Shown: positions 8,601 through 17,585, counted from the stretch's first letter. The stretch: DNA of 64,000 nt from Polaromonas sp. (GCF_016185115.1 NZ_JACPOF010000008.1:163694-227693); one strand, 5' to 3'. Program-made: numbers and translations. The notes: generated by a model from the sequence alone, not told the origin.

Positions 8601-11600
8601 ACGCCCCACTGCCGGAACACATCCGCAAGGCTTTAGAGACAGTCACGCTCGACGACAAATACAGCCTCAACTATGGCCACGCCTTCATGAGCGGTGTCCA
8701 GGCGCTGGTCAAGCTGCCCATGCTGCAGCAGCTGCGCGACAAACAGCAGGGCAAGAACACGGCGGGTTTTATTTCCGGTTACCGCGGCTCACCGCTTGGC
8801 AACTACGACCAGGCGCTGTGGAAAGCCGCCAAATACCTGAAGGCGCAAAACATCGTCTTTCAGCCCGGCGTCAATGAAGAGCTGGCTGCCACCGCCGTCT
8901 GGGGCACCCAGCAACTGGGCTTTGCACCGCCCGGCACCAACAAGTTTGATGGCGTCTTCGGCATCTGGTACGGCAAGGGCCCGGGTGTTGACCGCACATC
9001 CGACGTCTTCAAGCACGCCAACATGGCTGGCACCACGCCCTGGGGCGGCGCGATTGCGATTGCCGGTGACGACCACATCTCCAAAAGCTCGACCGCCGCG
9101 CACCAGAGCGACCACATCTTCAAGGCCTGCGGCCTGCCGGTTTTCTTTCCCGCCACGGTGCAGGAAATTCTCGACCTCGGCCTGCACGCGATAGCGCTGA
9201 GCCGTTACGCCGGTGTCTGGGCAGGTGTCAAAACCATCCAGGAAATCGTCGAGTCATCGGCCAGCGCCATGATCGACCCCGAGCGTGTGCAGATCAAGAT
9301 CCCGACCGATTTTGAAATGCCGCCAGGCGGCGTGCACATCCGCTGGCCCGATGCGCCGCTGGACCAGGAAAAACGCCTCTTCGACTACAAGTGGTACGCC
9401 GCGCTGGCATACATACGCGCCAACCGCCTGAACTACAACGCGATAGAAGGCCCGAATGACAGATTCGGCATCATCGCCAGCGGCAAGGCCTACAACGACA
9501 CCCGCCAGGCCCTCATGGATCTTGGCCTGGACGACGCGACCTGCCGCCAGCTGGGCATACGCCTGCACAAGGTGGGCGTGGTCTGGCCGCTGGAGGCACA
9601 ACTCACGCGCGAGTTCGCCACCGGCCTGCAGGAAATCCTGGTGGTCGAAGAAAAACGCCAAGTCATTGAATATCAGCTGAAAGAAGAGCTCTACAACTGG
9701 CGGGCCGACGTGCGGCCCAACATCGTCGGCAAGTTTGATGACTCCGGCGACCACCAGGGTGGCGAGTGGAGCATGCCCAACCCGTCGGCCAATACGCTGC
9801 TGCGCGCCAATGCCGATCTGTCGCCGGCCCTGATTGCCAAGGCGCTGGCCGCGCGCGTGAAAAAGCTCAAGCTTGACGGCGACATGCTGGCGCGCATTGA
9901 TGCACGCCTGGCCGTGATCGAGGCCAAGGAGAGGTCGCTGACCACGGTGGTCGTCGACAGTGAACGCACGCCCTGGTTCTGTTCGGGCTGCCCGCACAAC
10001 ACCTCGACCAAGGTGCCCGAAGGCTCACGCGCGATGGCCGGCATAGGCTGCCACTACATGGCGCTGTGGATGGACCGCAGCACGCTGGGCTTCACGCAGA
10101 TGGGCGGCGAGGGCGTGCCATGGGTTGGCCAGCAGCCCTTCACGACCGACAAGCACATGTTCACCAACCTCGGTGACGGCACCTACTTCCACAGCGGGCT
10201 GCTGGCGATACGCCAGAGCATTGCGGCGGGTGTGAACATCACCTACAAAATCCTCTACAACGACGCGGTCGCCATGACGGGCGGGCAGCAGGTTGGCGAG
10301 CGGCCCGAAGGACACTCGGTGGTGCAGATATCGCACTCGGTGAAAGCTGAGGGCGCCAAAAAGATCGTTGTGGTCACCGACGAGCCTGAAAAGTACGACG
10401 GGGTGAAACTCGCCGACGGGGTGACGGTGCACCACCGCGATGAACTCGATGCGATACAGCGCGAGTTCCGCGAGATCGAAGGCACCACCATCATTATTTA
10501 CGACCAGACCTGTGCGACGGAGAAGCGCCGCCGGCGCAAGCGCGGCACCATGGTCGATCCGGCCGCGCGTGTCGTCATCAACGAGCTGGTGTGCGAGGGT
10601 TGCGGCGACTGCAGCGTGCAGTCCAACTGCATGAGCGTCGAACCTCTGGAGACCGAATTCGGCCGCAAGCGCCAGATCAACCAGAGCACCTGCAACAAGG
10701 ACTTCTCGTGTGTGAAGGGCTTTTGCCCGAGCTTCGTCACGGTCGAAGGCGGCCAGCTCAAGAAGAAGTCGAAGACCGACAAAAAATTCAACCCGTTCGA
10801 AGGCGGTGAGATTCCAGAACCCGTGCTTCCCGTACTGGGCGCCGATCACCCGCTGTGGGGCATCGTCGTGGCCGGCGTGGGCGGCACTGGTGTGATCACC
10901 ATAGGCCAGCTGCTGGGCATGGCTGCGCACATTGAAGGCAAGGGCATCATCACGCAGGATGCGGCGGGCCTGGCGCAAAAGGGCGGCAGCACCTGGAGCC
11001 ATGTGCTCATCAGCGATCGGCCCGACGGCATCTGTACCACGCGTGTCGGCACGGCCAGCGCCGACCTCATCATCGGCTGCGACCCCATAGTCACCGCCAA
11101 CAAGGAAACCATGGCCCGCATGCGCGAGGGCCGCACGCATGTGGCGCTGAATTCGCACAGCGCACCGACAGCGTCATTCGTGCACAACGGCGGTTGGGTC
11201 AACCCCGGCAGCGCCTGCCAGGCCGAGATCAGCAAGGCCGTGGGCGCGGGTGGTGTGGGCGCGTTTGATGCCGACACAGCTGCAACCAAACTGATGGGCG
11301 ACAGCATTTATGCCAACCCCATGCTGCTGGGCTACGCCTGGCAAAAGGGCTGGATTCCTCTCGGGCTGGAAGCGCTGAGCCGTGCGATAGAACTCAACGC
11401 CGTGGCCATCGAGCAAAACAAGATGGCTTTTGCCTGGGGCCGCCGTGCCGCGCATGACCTGGCTTCGGTTGAGCGCCTCTATGCATCCGCACAGGTCATT
11501 GCCATGCCGGCTGCACGCCAGGGGCTGGACGAACTGGTGGCGAAGCGTGTGGAATTTTTGACGGCGTATCAGGACGCTGCCTACGCACAGGCCTATGAAC

Positions 11601-12175
11601 AATTCGTGCGGCGTGTAGAGCAGGCTGAAGCGCCGCTGGGCAAAAAACTGCTGGCGCAAAATGTTGCGAAGTACCTGTTCAAGCTGATGGCGTACAAGGA
11701 CGAGTACGAGGTTGCGCGCCTGCACACCGACCCCACCTTCCTGAACAAGGTCAATGCCATGTTTGAGGGTGACTTCAAACTGAATTACCACCTCGCACCG
11801 CCCATCATCGCGAAGCAGAACGACAAGGGTGAATTGCAGAAGCAGAAGTTCGGCCCGTGGATGCTGACCGGGTTCAGGGTGCTGGCAAAACTCAAGGGGT
11901 TGCGCGGCACGGCTTTCGATATCTTCGGCAGGACCGAAGAACGCAAGACCGAACGCGCGCTGATTGAAGAGTACAAGACCAGCATCGAGAGCCTGCTGCC
12001 GGCGCTCAGTGAAGCCAACCATGCGACGGCGCTGGAGATTGCGCGCATCCCCGAACTTATCAAGGGTTATGGCCATGTGAAGGCGCGCAACCTGAAGACT
12101 GCGCGCCTGCAGTGGGCGGGCCTGATGCACGACTTCCGCAACGGCGGGGCCGCTGCGGAAAAGCTGGCGGCCTAG
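8597..12175 (+). CDS. Indolepyruvate:ferredoxin oxidoreductase, fused subunits
   Basis: 1192 residues: one chain carrying all the domains of a 2-oxoacid:ferredoxin oxidoreductase. Order: PYR-type domain (about 30-250), TPP-binding domain (about 450-620, with CSGCPHNTSTKVPEGSRAM, IGCHYMALWMD and the GDGTYFHSG motif near 526), and a ferredoxin-like insert (CEGCGDCSVQSNC from 666, then more cysteines to CVKGFCPSF). The gamma domain starts near 754 (GIVVAGVGGTGVITIGQLLG, GLAQKGGSTWSHV), followed by a C-terminal extension. It oxidatively decarboxylates aryl pyruvates or other branched 2-oxoacids to the acyl-CoA, reducing ferredoxin, in aromatic amino acid catabolism. An Lrp regulator is divergent upstream. 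Its stop overlaps that of convergent dprA. Confidence 0.92.
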   Translation: MNAPLPEHIRKALETVTLDDKYSLNYGHAFMSGVQALVKLPMLQQLRDKQQGKNTAGFISGYRGSPLGNYDQALWKAAKYLKAQNIVFQPGVNEELAATAVWGTQQLGFAPPGTNKFDGVFGIWYGKGPGVDRTSDVFKHANMAGTTPWGGAIAIAGDDHISKSSTAAHQSDHIFKACGLPVFFPATVQEILDLGLHAIALSRYAGVWAGVKTIQEIVESSASAMIDPERVQIKIPTDFEMPPGGVHIRWPDAPLDQEKRLFDYKWYAALAYIRANRLNYNAIEGPNDRFGIIASGKAYNDTRQALMDLGLDDATCRQLGIRLHKVGVVWPLEAQLTREFATGLQEILVVEEKRQVIEYQLKEELYNWRADVRPNIVGKFDDSGDHQGGEWSMPNPSANTLLRANADLSPALIAKALAARVKKLKLDGDMLARIDARLAVIEAKERSLTTVVVDSERTPWFCSGCPHNTSTKVPEGSRAMAGIGCHYMALWMDRSTLGFTQMGGEGVPWVGQQPFTTDKHMFTNLGDGTYFHSGLLAIRQSIAAGVNITYKILYNDAVAMTGGQQVGERPEGHSVVQISHSVKAEGAKKIVVVTDEPEKYDGVKLADGVTVHHRDELDAIQREFREIEGTTIIIYDQTCATEKRRRRKRGTMVDPAARVVINELVCEGCGDCSVQSNCMSVEPLETEFGRKRQINQSTCNKDFSCVKGFCPSFVTVEGGQLKKKSKTDKKFNPFEGGEIPEPVLPVLGADHPLWGIVVAGVGGTGVITIGQLLGMAAHIEGKGIITQDAAGLAQKGGSTWSHVLISDRPDGICTTRVGTASADLIIGCDPIVTANKETMARMREGRTHVALNSHSAPTASFVHNGGWVNPGSACQAEISKAVGAGGVGAFDADTAATKLMGDSIYANPMLLGYAWQKGWIPLGLEALSRAIELNAVAIEQNKMAFAWGRRAAHDLASVERLYASAQVIAMPAARQGLDELVAKRVEFLTAYQDAAYAQAYEQFVRRVEQAEAPLGKKLLAQNVAKYLFKLMAYKDEYEVARLHTDPTFLNKVNAMFEGDFKLNYHLAPPIIAKQNDKGELQKQKFGPWMLTGFRVLAKLKGLRGTAFDIFGRTEERKTERALIEEYKTSIESLLPALSEANHATALEIARIPELIKGYGHVKARNLKTARLQWAGLMHDFRNGGAAAEKLAA

Positions 12176-13299
12176 GCCCTGGTCATCCGCTGGAACAGGC
12201 CGCCGGGAAGGCGTGTCAACACGCCGTCGAGTTCAAGCTCCAGCAGTTTTGCCTGCAGTTCGGGTGTCGGCAAACCGGTGCGGGCCTGCAGCGCGTCCAG
12301 GCTGACCACGTCGAAACCCAGGGCGGACATAAAGCCTTGATCGGCAGGTGTGGCTTCGCTGGCTTCATCGTCTTCATCCGTGTCGCCTTCAATCTGGCGC
12401 GTCACGGGCAACTGAAGTTCTTCCAGCACGTCTTCCGCGTTTTCGACCAGCTTGGCGCCCTGCTTGATCAGCCAGTGGCAGCCGCGCGATTGCGGCGAAT
12501 GGATGGAGCCGGGAATCGCAAACACCTCCTTGCCCTGCTCGGTCGCCATGCGTGCCGTGATCAGCGAGCCCGACTTGAGCGCGGCCTCGATGACCAGCGT
12601 GCCCTGCGACAGGCCGGAGATGATGCGGTTGCGTTTGGGAAAGTTGGCGCTGAGGGGTGGCGTGCCCAAAGGGAACTCGCTGATGATCATGCCCTGTGCT
12701 GCAATGCGGTGGGCCAGGTCGAGGTGCTTTTTCGGGTAGACGCGGTCAAGGCCGGTGCCGACGACGGCGATGGTGGTACCGCCGCCCAGCAGTGCGCCGT
12801 CATGCGCTGCGCCATCCACGCCCATGGCCAGGCCCGACACCACACACATGCCAGAAGCGCCGAATGAACGGGCAAATTGACGTGCGTTGATTTCGCCCTG
12901 CGGTGTGGGGTTGCGGCTGCCGACGATGGCGATGCGTAGCCCGGCTGCAGCCGCGGCCGATGGCATGGTCAGCCTACCCATCATGTAAAGCACGATCGGT
13001 GGGTCTGCAATGTTCAGCAGGCTGGCCGGGTAGGCCGCATCGCCCAGCGTGACCACCTTCCGGTCACCGGCCGCAGCCAGCCAGTCAAGTGTGGTCTGCA
13101 GCAGTTCCATCAGTGCTGGTGGCTCGTCGAGCAGGGCGCGCTCAAGCCTGTCGCTGCCAAGCTGCTTCAGTGTGGCCGGGCTCTGTTCAAAGAAGGCCTG
13201 GGCCGAGCCAAAGGTGGCCAGCAATTTGCGCGAACCCTCGTTGCCGACGCCCGGGGACAGGGTCAGGCGCAGCCAGGCCCTCAGTTCATCACGGTCCAA
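12172..13299 (-). CDS. dprA: DNA-processing protein DprA
   Basis: 375 residues. A helical SAM-like N-terminus is followed by the Rossmann-like DprA/Smf domain (about 110-310). It shows the family signatures GSRNPTPQGE, VVSGLAMGVDGAAHDGAL, VGTGLDRVYP, SEFPLGTPPLSANFPKRNRI and SGSLITARMATEQGKEVFA. A C-terminal winged-helix (DML1-like) domain follows. DprA loads RecA on incoming single-stranded DNA in transformation. The only in-frame start near the right place is TTG at 13299, and the upstream LysM gene's TAA is in the same frame just four codons earlier, so expression probably depends on coupling to that gene. Confidence 0.93.
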   Translation of the reverse strand: MDRDELRAWLRLTLSPGVGNEGSRKLLATFGSAQAFFEQSPATLKQLGSDRLERALLDEPPALMELLQTTLDWLAAAGDRKVVTLGDAAYPASLLNIADPPIVLYMMGRLTMPSAAAAAGLRIAIVGSRNPTPQGEINARQFARSFGASGMCVVSGLAMGVDGAAHDGALLGGGTTIAVVGTGLDRVYPKKHLDLAHRIAAQGMIISEFPLGTPPLSANFPKRNRIISGLSQGTLVIEAALKSGSLITARMATEQGKEVFAIPGSIHSPQSRGCHWLIKQGAKLVENAEDVLEELQLPVTRQIEGDTDEDDEASEATPADQGFMSALGFDVVSLDALQARTGLPTPELQAKLLELELDGVLTRLPGGLFQRMTRA

Positions 13300-13311
13300 A
13301 AGAGGAACAGG

Positions 13312-14559
13312 TTAATTGGGGTTGGCAAAGCGGTCGCCCACCTTCACACCATCGGTGATCTGGAGCACGAGCGCGTAAGAGAGGTTCTCGAAGGTGCGAA
13401 ACACCATCAACAGGCCGTTGCGTTCGTTGGGCAATTTGATGGTGGTGCGGGACGAGTCTGTCTTGTCCTGCAGAATCTGGCCGTCCTTGAGGATGGCCAT
13501 GACATGGCCGTTTTCAAGGCCGTCTTTGGTGCCACGATTCACTGCCACCACCTGATTCGCAGCGGCAAGAGTTGCATTGCCGCGCCCATAGATCGAAACA
13601 ATTTGCCCGGCTATTGGCACAGGCGGTGCATGCGGTACATAGTTCTGGGACACGCGCGGTGGTTCGGGGACCAGGCGGTCGCCGATGCGCATTTCTTCCT
13701 TGGCGACGACGATGTCAATGGTTGCAGGCACGATCTCGGAGCTGATCTTTCCGTCCCTGGCTACAGCCTGCTGTGTGCCTTCGCCACGCACCAGCTCTGC
13801 CTTGCCGACAAACTGGGCTTCGTAACCCAGAACGACCCCTGTGGTCGGGTCCTTCAGCGGCGTGGCGTTGCGGAACACCCGGAACTGGAAAGGCGCGTCG
13901 CGTGCATCGCTCAGGGGTTTGCCCACCGTGCCATTGACGGACTGGCCACGCGCATAGGCGCGGTCACCACGGCTTAGCAGGACGCGGCCCTCCTGGGTGG
14001 CGACGATGCGCGGAGAGAGCAGGAACTCGGCCTCGTCCACAATCAGCGGCTCAGCGAGGAATGCCTCAATTGAATTGCGCGCGAGTGTCGGGATGGCCGC
14101 GTCGGCGAGCGATGAATAACGCGTCTGCGGCGAGACGCGTACCGTGTCTGTCGGGGGGCTGTCGTTCGAGATGGCCTGCCGCGTGCGCAGTACGGCACGA
14201 CCATTGGCCTTGTCGAGATAGAGCTGCTGGCCCGGGTAGATGCGGTGCGGGTTGCGGATGTCCTGCAGGTTCATGCCCCACAGTTCGGGCCATCGCCAGG
14301 GGCTTTTCAGGAACATGCCGGAAATCGCCCAGAGGGTGTCGCCTGACTTGACGACATAGCTGTCTGGTGCGTTGGGCGCGAGATCTTCCAGCGGAATACC
14401 GGTCTGGGCAACCTGGCTGGCGGTGGCTTTCTGGTCAGGGGTGACGGGGAAATTCTGCGCACGGACGGCAAAAGTGGCGCCTGACAGGCCGAGCGCCATT
14501 GAAATAGCGCTCAACCGAACCCATGTTCGACCAGATATACGACCGGAAATAATGTGCAT
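13312..14559 (-). CDS. LysM-domain peptidoglycan-binding protein
   Basis: 415 residues with a Sec signal peptide (hydrophobic ISMALGLSGATFAVRA, cleavage near residue 34). A LysM domain at about 66-117 reads SYVVKSGDTLWAISGMFLKS and ends NPHRIYPGQQLYLDK. The remaining ~290 residues are beta-rich, with no domain I can name, and contain segments on calls like VGDRLVPEP and VVAVNRGTKDGLENGHVMAI. It is probably a periplasmic cell-wall-binding protein. A LysM gene directly upstream of dprA and divergent from def-fmt is, from memory, a widespread Betaproteobacterial order. The DprA start is 12 bases past its stop. Confidence 0.88.
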   Translation of the reverse strand: MHIISGRISGRTWVRLSAISMALGLSGATFAVRAQNFPVTPDQKATASQVAQTGIPLEDLAPNAPDSYVVKSGDTLWAISGMFLKSPWRWPELWGMNLQDIRNPHRIYPGQQLYLDKANGRAVLRTRQAISNDSPPTDTVRVSPQTRYSSLADAAIPTLARNSIEAFLAEPLIVDEAEFLLSPRIVATQEGRVLLSRGDRAYARGQSVNGTVGKPLSDARDAPFQFRVFRNATPLKDPTTGVVLGYEAQFVGKAELVRGEGTQQAVARDGKISSEIVPATIDIVVAKEEMRIGDRLVPEPPRVSQNYVPHAPPVPIAGQIVSIYGRGNATLAAANQVVAVNRGTKDGLENGHVMAILKDGQILQDKTDSSRTTIKLPNERNGLLMVFRTFENLSYALVLQITDGVKVGDRFANPN

Positions 14560-14745
14560 CTTGAAGGCCCCTCCGGGCTTGCGTGGCCGGGTTCCCTTGG
14601 GGGTGGGGCCATGTTTTATCTTGATAAATCACTAGCGATTTTGTACCTAAGCCCTTGATTAGGCAACGAAAATGCTGCCGCACAAGCCCTTGCATCCTCA
14701 AAAGGGATGAAAATTTGCGAAAATAGCGACATCTGATCGCCGCCC

Positions 14746-15258
14746 ATGACCATACTTCCCATCCTCCGTTACCCCGACCCCCGTCTGCACACCGTGGCAA
14801 AGCCTGTTGCCGGCGTTGACGCGCGCATCAAAACCCTGGTTGATGACATGCTGCAGACCATGTATGACGCCGAGGGTATAGGTCTGGCTGCCACCCAGGT
14901 CAATGTGCATGAGCGCCTGCTGGTGATTGACGTGAGCGAGGGCCGCGACAAACCACTGGTGCTCATCAACCCCGAGGTTGTATGGGCCAGCGCGGAGAAG
15001 AAGATCAACGAGGAGGGTTGCCTGTCCGTGCCCGGTATCTACGACGGCGTGGAACGCGCCATCGAAGTCAGGGTACAGGCGCTGGATGTGGACGGCAGGC
15101 TGCAGACGCATGAGGCTGATGGCCTGCTGGCGGTCTGTATCCAGCATGAGATGGACCACTTGCTGGGCAAGGTGTTTGTTGAATACCTCTCGCCGCTCAA
15201 GCGCAACCGGATCAAGACCAAGATGATCAAACAGCAGAAGAGCGATCAGGCGTCCTGA
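14746..15258 (+). CDS. def: Peptide deformylase
   Basis: 170 residues, the normal length. All three deformylase motifs are present: GIGLAATQV (45-53), EGCLSVP with metal ligand Cys92, and QHEMDHLLG with ligands His134 and His138 and catalytic Glu135. It removes the formyl group from nascent polypeptides, using Fe2+. Its TGA overlaps the ATG of fmt (TGATG), so the enzymes that add and remove the formyl group are translationally coupled. Confidence 0.97.
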   Translation: MTILPILRYPDPRLHTVAKPVAGVDARIKTLVDDMLQTMYDAEGIGLAATQVNVHERLLVIDVSEGRDKPLVLINPEVVWASAEKKINEEGCLSVPGIYDGVERAIEVRVQALDVDGRLQTHEADGLLAVCIQHEMDHLLGKVFVEYLSPLKRNRIKTKMIKQQKSDQAS

Positions 15259-16325
15259 TGAAGGTTGTTTTTGCGGGCACGCCCGAGTTTGCCCGCGTGG
15301 CGCTGCAGCGTTTGCATGCAGCAGGCTTTGAGATTCCACTTGTATTGACCCAGCCCGACCGGCCCGCCGGCCGCGGCATGAAGCTGCAGGCCTCAAGCGT
15401 CAAGCAGTGGGCGGTCGAAAAGGACATCAACGTGGCCCAGCCGCGCAGCCTCAGGCTTGACGGCAAATACCCGGATGATGCAGCCGCCGCGCGCAATGCG
15501 ATTGAAGCTGCAAACGCAGATGTCATGGTGGTCGCGGCTTATGGGCTGATCCTGCCGCAATGGGTGCTTGACTTGATGGAGGGCCGCAGCGACGGGCCGC
15601 CCCTAGCAAGGCAAGCCCCCTTGGGGGGCAGCGCAGTACGCGAAGCGACAAGCGTGGGGGCCGGCAGATTTGGTTGCTTGAACATACATGCATCGCTGCT
15701 GCCCCGCTGGCGCGGTGCGGCACCCATCCATCGCGCGATTGAAGCGGGCGACCAGGAAACCGGCGTCACCATCATGCAGATGGATGCAGGGCTGGATACG
15801 GGGGACATGCTGTTAACTGAGAAGCTGCGCATCGCGGCTGACGACTCTACTGAATCGCTGCATGACAGGCTCGCTGAACTGGGCGGCCGCATGGTGGTTG
15901 AGGCGCTTGAAATGGCGGCGTGCGGTGGCCTGCGGCCTGTGAAGCAGCCTCAGGACGGCATCACCTACGCCCACAAGATTGAAAAACATGAGGCGGCGAT
16001 TGACTGGTCGCACGATGCTGCAACGATAGAACGCCGCATTCGCGCGTTCACGCCTTTTCCGGGCGTTTTCGGGCAGATGGGCCATGAGGCCATCAAGTTC
16101 CGTGAGGCGGTGGTGCTGGATGGCGCGGCGCCGCAGGGAGCGGTCGCCGGGCAGGTGCTTGCTGCAAATGAAACCGGGATCGACATTGCAACGGCAAACG
16201 GGGTGCTTCGTGTGACGCGCCTGCAGAAAGCGGGCGGCAAGGCATTGCAGGTTGCTGATTTCCTGCGCGGGTTTGCGATTCATCCGGGCGCCATCTTCAC
16301 GCGGCAAGAATCATTGAAACCGTGA
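15258..16325 (+). CDS. fmt: Methionyl-tRNA formyltransferase with a repeat-encoded insert
   Basis: 355 residues, about 30-40 longer than usual. The N-terminal formyltransferase domain has FAGTPEFA and the tRNA-binding loop motif ([12 protein letters not shown]); the C-terminal domain starts near 240 ([18 protein letters not shown]). The catalytic Asn-Ile-His lies at 142-144 (106-108 in E. coli), in [20 protein letters not shown]. Between [14 protein letters not shown] and that block sits a foreign segment of about 26-30 residues (roughly 107-136). It is encoded by a 74-bp palindromic element that also occurs at the 5' end of uvrA. The frame is intact and both flanks are conserved, so the gene is probably functional. 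It formylates initiator Met-tRNA and overlaps def and azlC. Confidence 0.95.
   Translation: MKVVFAGTPEFARVALQRLHAAGFEIPLVLTQPDRPAGRGMKLQASSVKQWAVEKDINVAQPRSLRLDGKYPDDAAAARNAIEAANADVMVVAAYGLILPQWVLDLMEGRSDGPPLARQAPLGGSAVREATSVGAGRFGCLNIHASLLPRWRGAAPIHRAIEAGDQETGVTIMQMDAGLDTGDMLLTEKLRIAADDSTESLHDRLAELGGRMVVEALEMAACGGLRPVKQPQDGITYAHKIEKHEAAIDWSHDAATIERRIRAFTPFPGVFGQMGHEAIKFREAVVLDGAAPQGAVAGQVLAANETGIDIATANGVLRVTRLQKAGGKALQVADFLRGFAIHPGAIFTRQESLKP
15589..15662 (+). repeat. In-frame palindromic element inside fmt
   Basis: A 74-bp G/C-rich element with the core GCCCCCTTGGGGGGC and the right-hand block TACGCGAAGCGA..AGCGTGGGGGC. By hand it matches 43405-43478 (read on the minus strand) at 63 of 74 positions. 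It supplies the peptide [20 protein letters not shown] plus TSVGAG within Fmt. It has no stop codon in this frame. Confidence 0.85.
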
Positions 16326-17068
16326 TGTCCGCCGGAGAGTCCATTACAAAACACCCGGAGTTTCGCCGCGGTTTCATGGACAGTGCGGCCGTGTCGCCAG
16401 GCATTGCCGCCTGGGCACTGATGACAGGTGTGGCCATGGTCAAGTCCGGCATGAGTGTTTTTGAAGCGTCCCTGATGGGGGTCTTTGTGTTTGCGGGCAG
16501 CTCGCAACTGGCGGCGATCCCGCTTATCACGGCGGGTGCGCCCATGTGGGTGATCCTGGCGACGGCTTTTTGCGTGAATCTGCGCTTCATGGTCTTCAGC
16601 GCGCACCTTCGGCCGTATGTGATGCATCTCCCGCTTTGGCGCCGGATGCTCAGGGGCTATTTCACAGGTGACCTCAGCTATGTGCTGTTTACAACGCGCT
16701 TTCCACATCCCTCGGAAAATGCGGCCGGCCGCCGCGCGGAGGATGCGTACTGGGCCGGCAATGCGACCATGAACTGGACATCATGGGCCGGCATGAGCCT
16801 GGTCGGTGTGGCTCTGGCCAATTACGTCCCGCCTTCATGGGGCCTGGGTTTTGCCGGCATCCTCGCGCTGGTGGGGATACTCTGTTCGCTGGCCACCACG
16901 CGTTTGCGTACTGTCTCTGCAGGTGTCGCGGGCGCTGCAGCTGTGGCGGCATTTGCCCTGCCGCTCAAACTCAATATTCTGGTGGCGATTGCAGCCGCAG
17001 TGGCGATTTGCCTCCTGCTTGAAAAGCCCAAGGGAATGCCACCGGCGCAAGTGCAGGAAACGCCATGA
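16325..17068 (+). CDS. azlC: AzlC-family branched-chain amino acid export permease
   Basis: 247 residues from the ATG at 16325, which overlaps the fmt stop (TGATG); a GTG one codon earlier is in frame. It is a polytopic membrane protein with the AzlC signatures FRRGFMDSAAVSPGIAAWALM near the N-terminus, FAGSSQLAAIPLI and ATAFCVNLRFMVFSAHLRPY. AzlC forms an exporter with the small AzlD subunit that follows and overlaps. Substrate in characterised members is branched-chain amino acids or analogues; here it is inferred. Confidence 0.9.
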   Translation: MSAGESITKHPEFRRGFMDSAAVSPGIAAWALMTGVAMVKSGMSVFEASLMGVFVFAGSSQLAAIPLITAGAPMWVILATAFCVNLRFMVFSAHLRPYVMHLPLWRRMLRGYFTGDLSYVLFTTRFPHPSENAAGRRAEDAYWAGNATMNWTSWAGMSLVGVALANYVPPSWGLGFAGILALVGILCSLATTRLRTVSAGVAGAAAVAAFALPLKLNILVAIAAAVAICLLLEKPKGMPPAQVQETP

Positions 17069-17400
17069 ACGGGACCGACTTGTGGACCGTCGCCATCATC
17101 GCAGGCATGACCTGCGTGACGGTGATCACACGCTCTTTCTTCTTTATCTCAAGCAAACCCTGGAAATTGCCGGGCTGGGCGCAGCGCGGCCTGCATTACG
17201 CACCGATTGCCGCCCTGTCGGCAGTGATCATTCCCGAGGTTGTGATGACGCAGGGCCACCTTATCAGCACCTGGCGTGATGCGAGGCTTTTCGGTCTGGC
17301 GGCGGGCATCGCCTGGTTTTACTGGCGCAAGGGGGTGCTGGGCACCATTGTGGCGGGCATGGCCGTCTATTTGCCGCTCCACATGGGCCTCGGTTGGTGA
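17065..17400 (+). CDS. azlD: AzlD-domain small export subunit
   Basis: 111 residues with an ATGA overlap with azlC. It has four hydrophobic segments and the AzlD pattern: TVITRSFFFISS near the N-terminus, LHYAPIAALSAVIIPEV in the middle and a C-terminal KGVLGTIVAGMAVYLPLHMGLG. It is the partner subunit of AzlC. It ends the def-fmt-azlC-azlD unit; the next 280 bases are repeat sequence and the pgk promoter. Confidence 0.9.
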   Translation: MNGTDLWTVAIIAGMTCVTVITRSFFFISSKPWKLPGWAQRGLHYAPIAALSAVIIPEVVMTQGHLISTWRDARLFGLAAGIAWFYWRKGVLGTIVAGMAVYLPLHMGLGW

Positions 17401-17420
17401 TATGGCCCCCACGCTGGTTA

Positions 17421-17511
17421 TTGGGGTCAGACGCCAATTTCGCTGCGGTGCTAGCACCGCACCCCCTGGGATCCAGGCCAGAGGCCTGGCGAATTTGGAC
17501 TCTGACCCCAA
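17421..17511. repeat. 91-bp nested inverted repeat (TTGGGGTCAGA ends)
   Basis: The outer arms are 23 bases (17421-17443 and 17489-17511) and match at 20 of 23. Each begins TTGGGGTCAGA when read inward and ends AATT(T)CGC. Inside lie a perfect 18-bp palindrome at 17444-17461 (TGCGGTGCTAGCACCGCA) and a perfect 7-bp hairpin at 17473-17489 (CCAGGCC-AGA-GGCCTGG). The TTGGGGTCAGA end resembles sequences I recall near REP-associated (IS200-like) transposases. No transposase is present in this window. Confidence 0.8.
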
Positions 17512-17519
17512 AAACCAGA

Positions 17520-17585
17520 GCTGCCCCCCGAGGGGGCCGCTGCGCCTGCGGCCTGGCAAAGCCAGTTCCGCGGCCCCTGCTTGCT
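17520..17585 (-). repeat. G/C palindromic element, variant of the fmt/uvrA family
   Basis: Read on the minus strand it begins AGCAAGCAGGGGCCGCGG, then a GGCTTTGCCAGGCC hairpin, then the core GCCCCCTCGGGGGGCAGC. The core is the same as in the copies in fmt and uvrA, but the left arm differs. It abuts the 91-bp inverted repeat, making a compound intergenic repeat between azlD and pgk. Confidence 0.65.
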
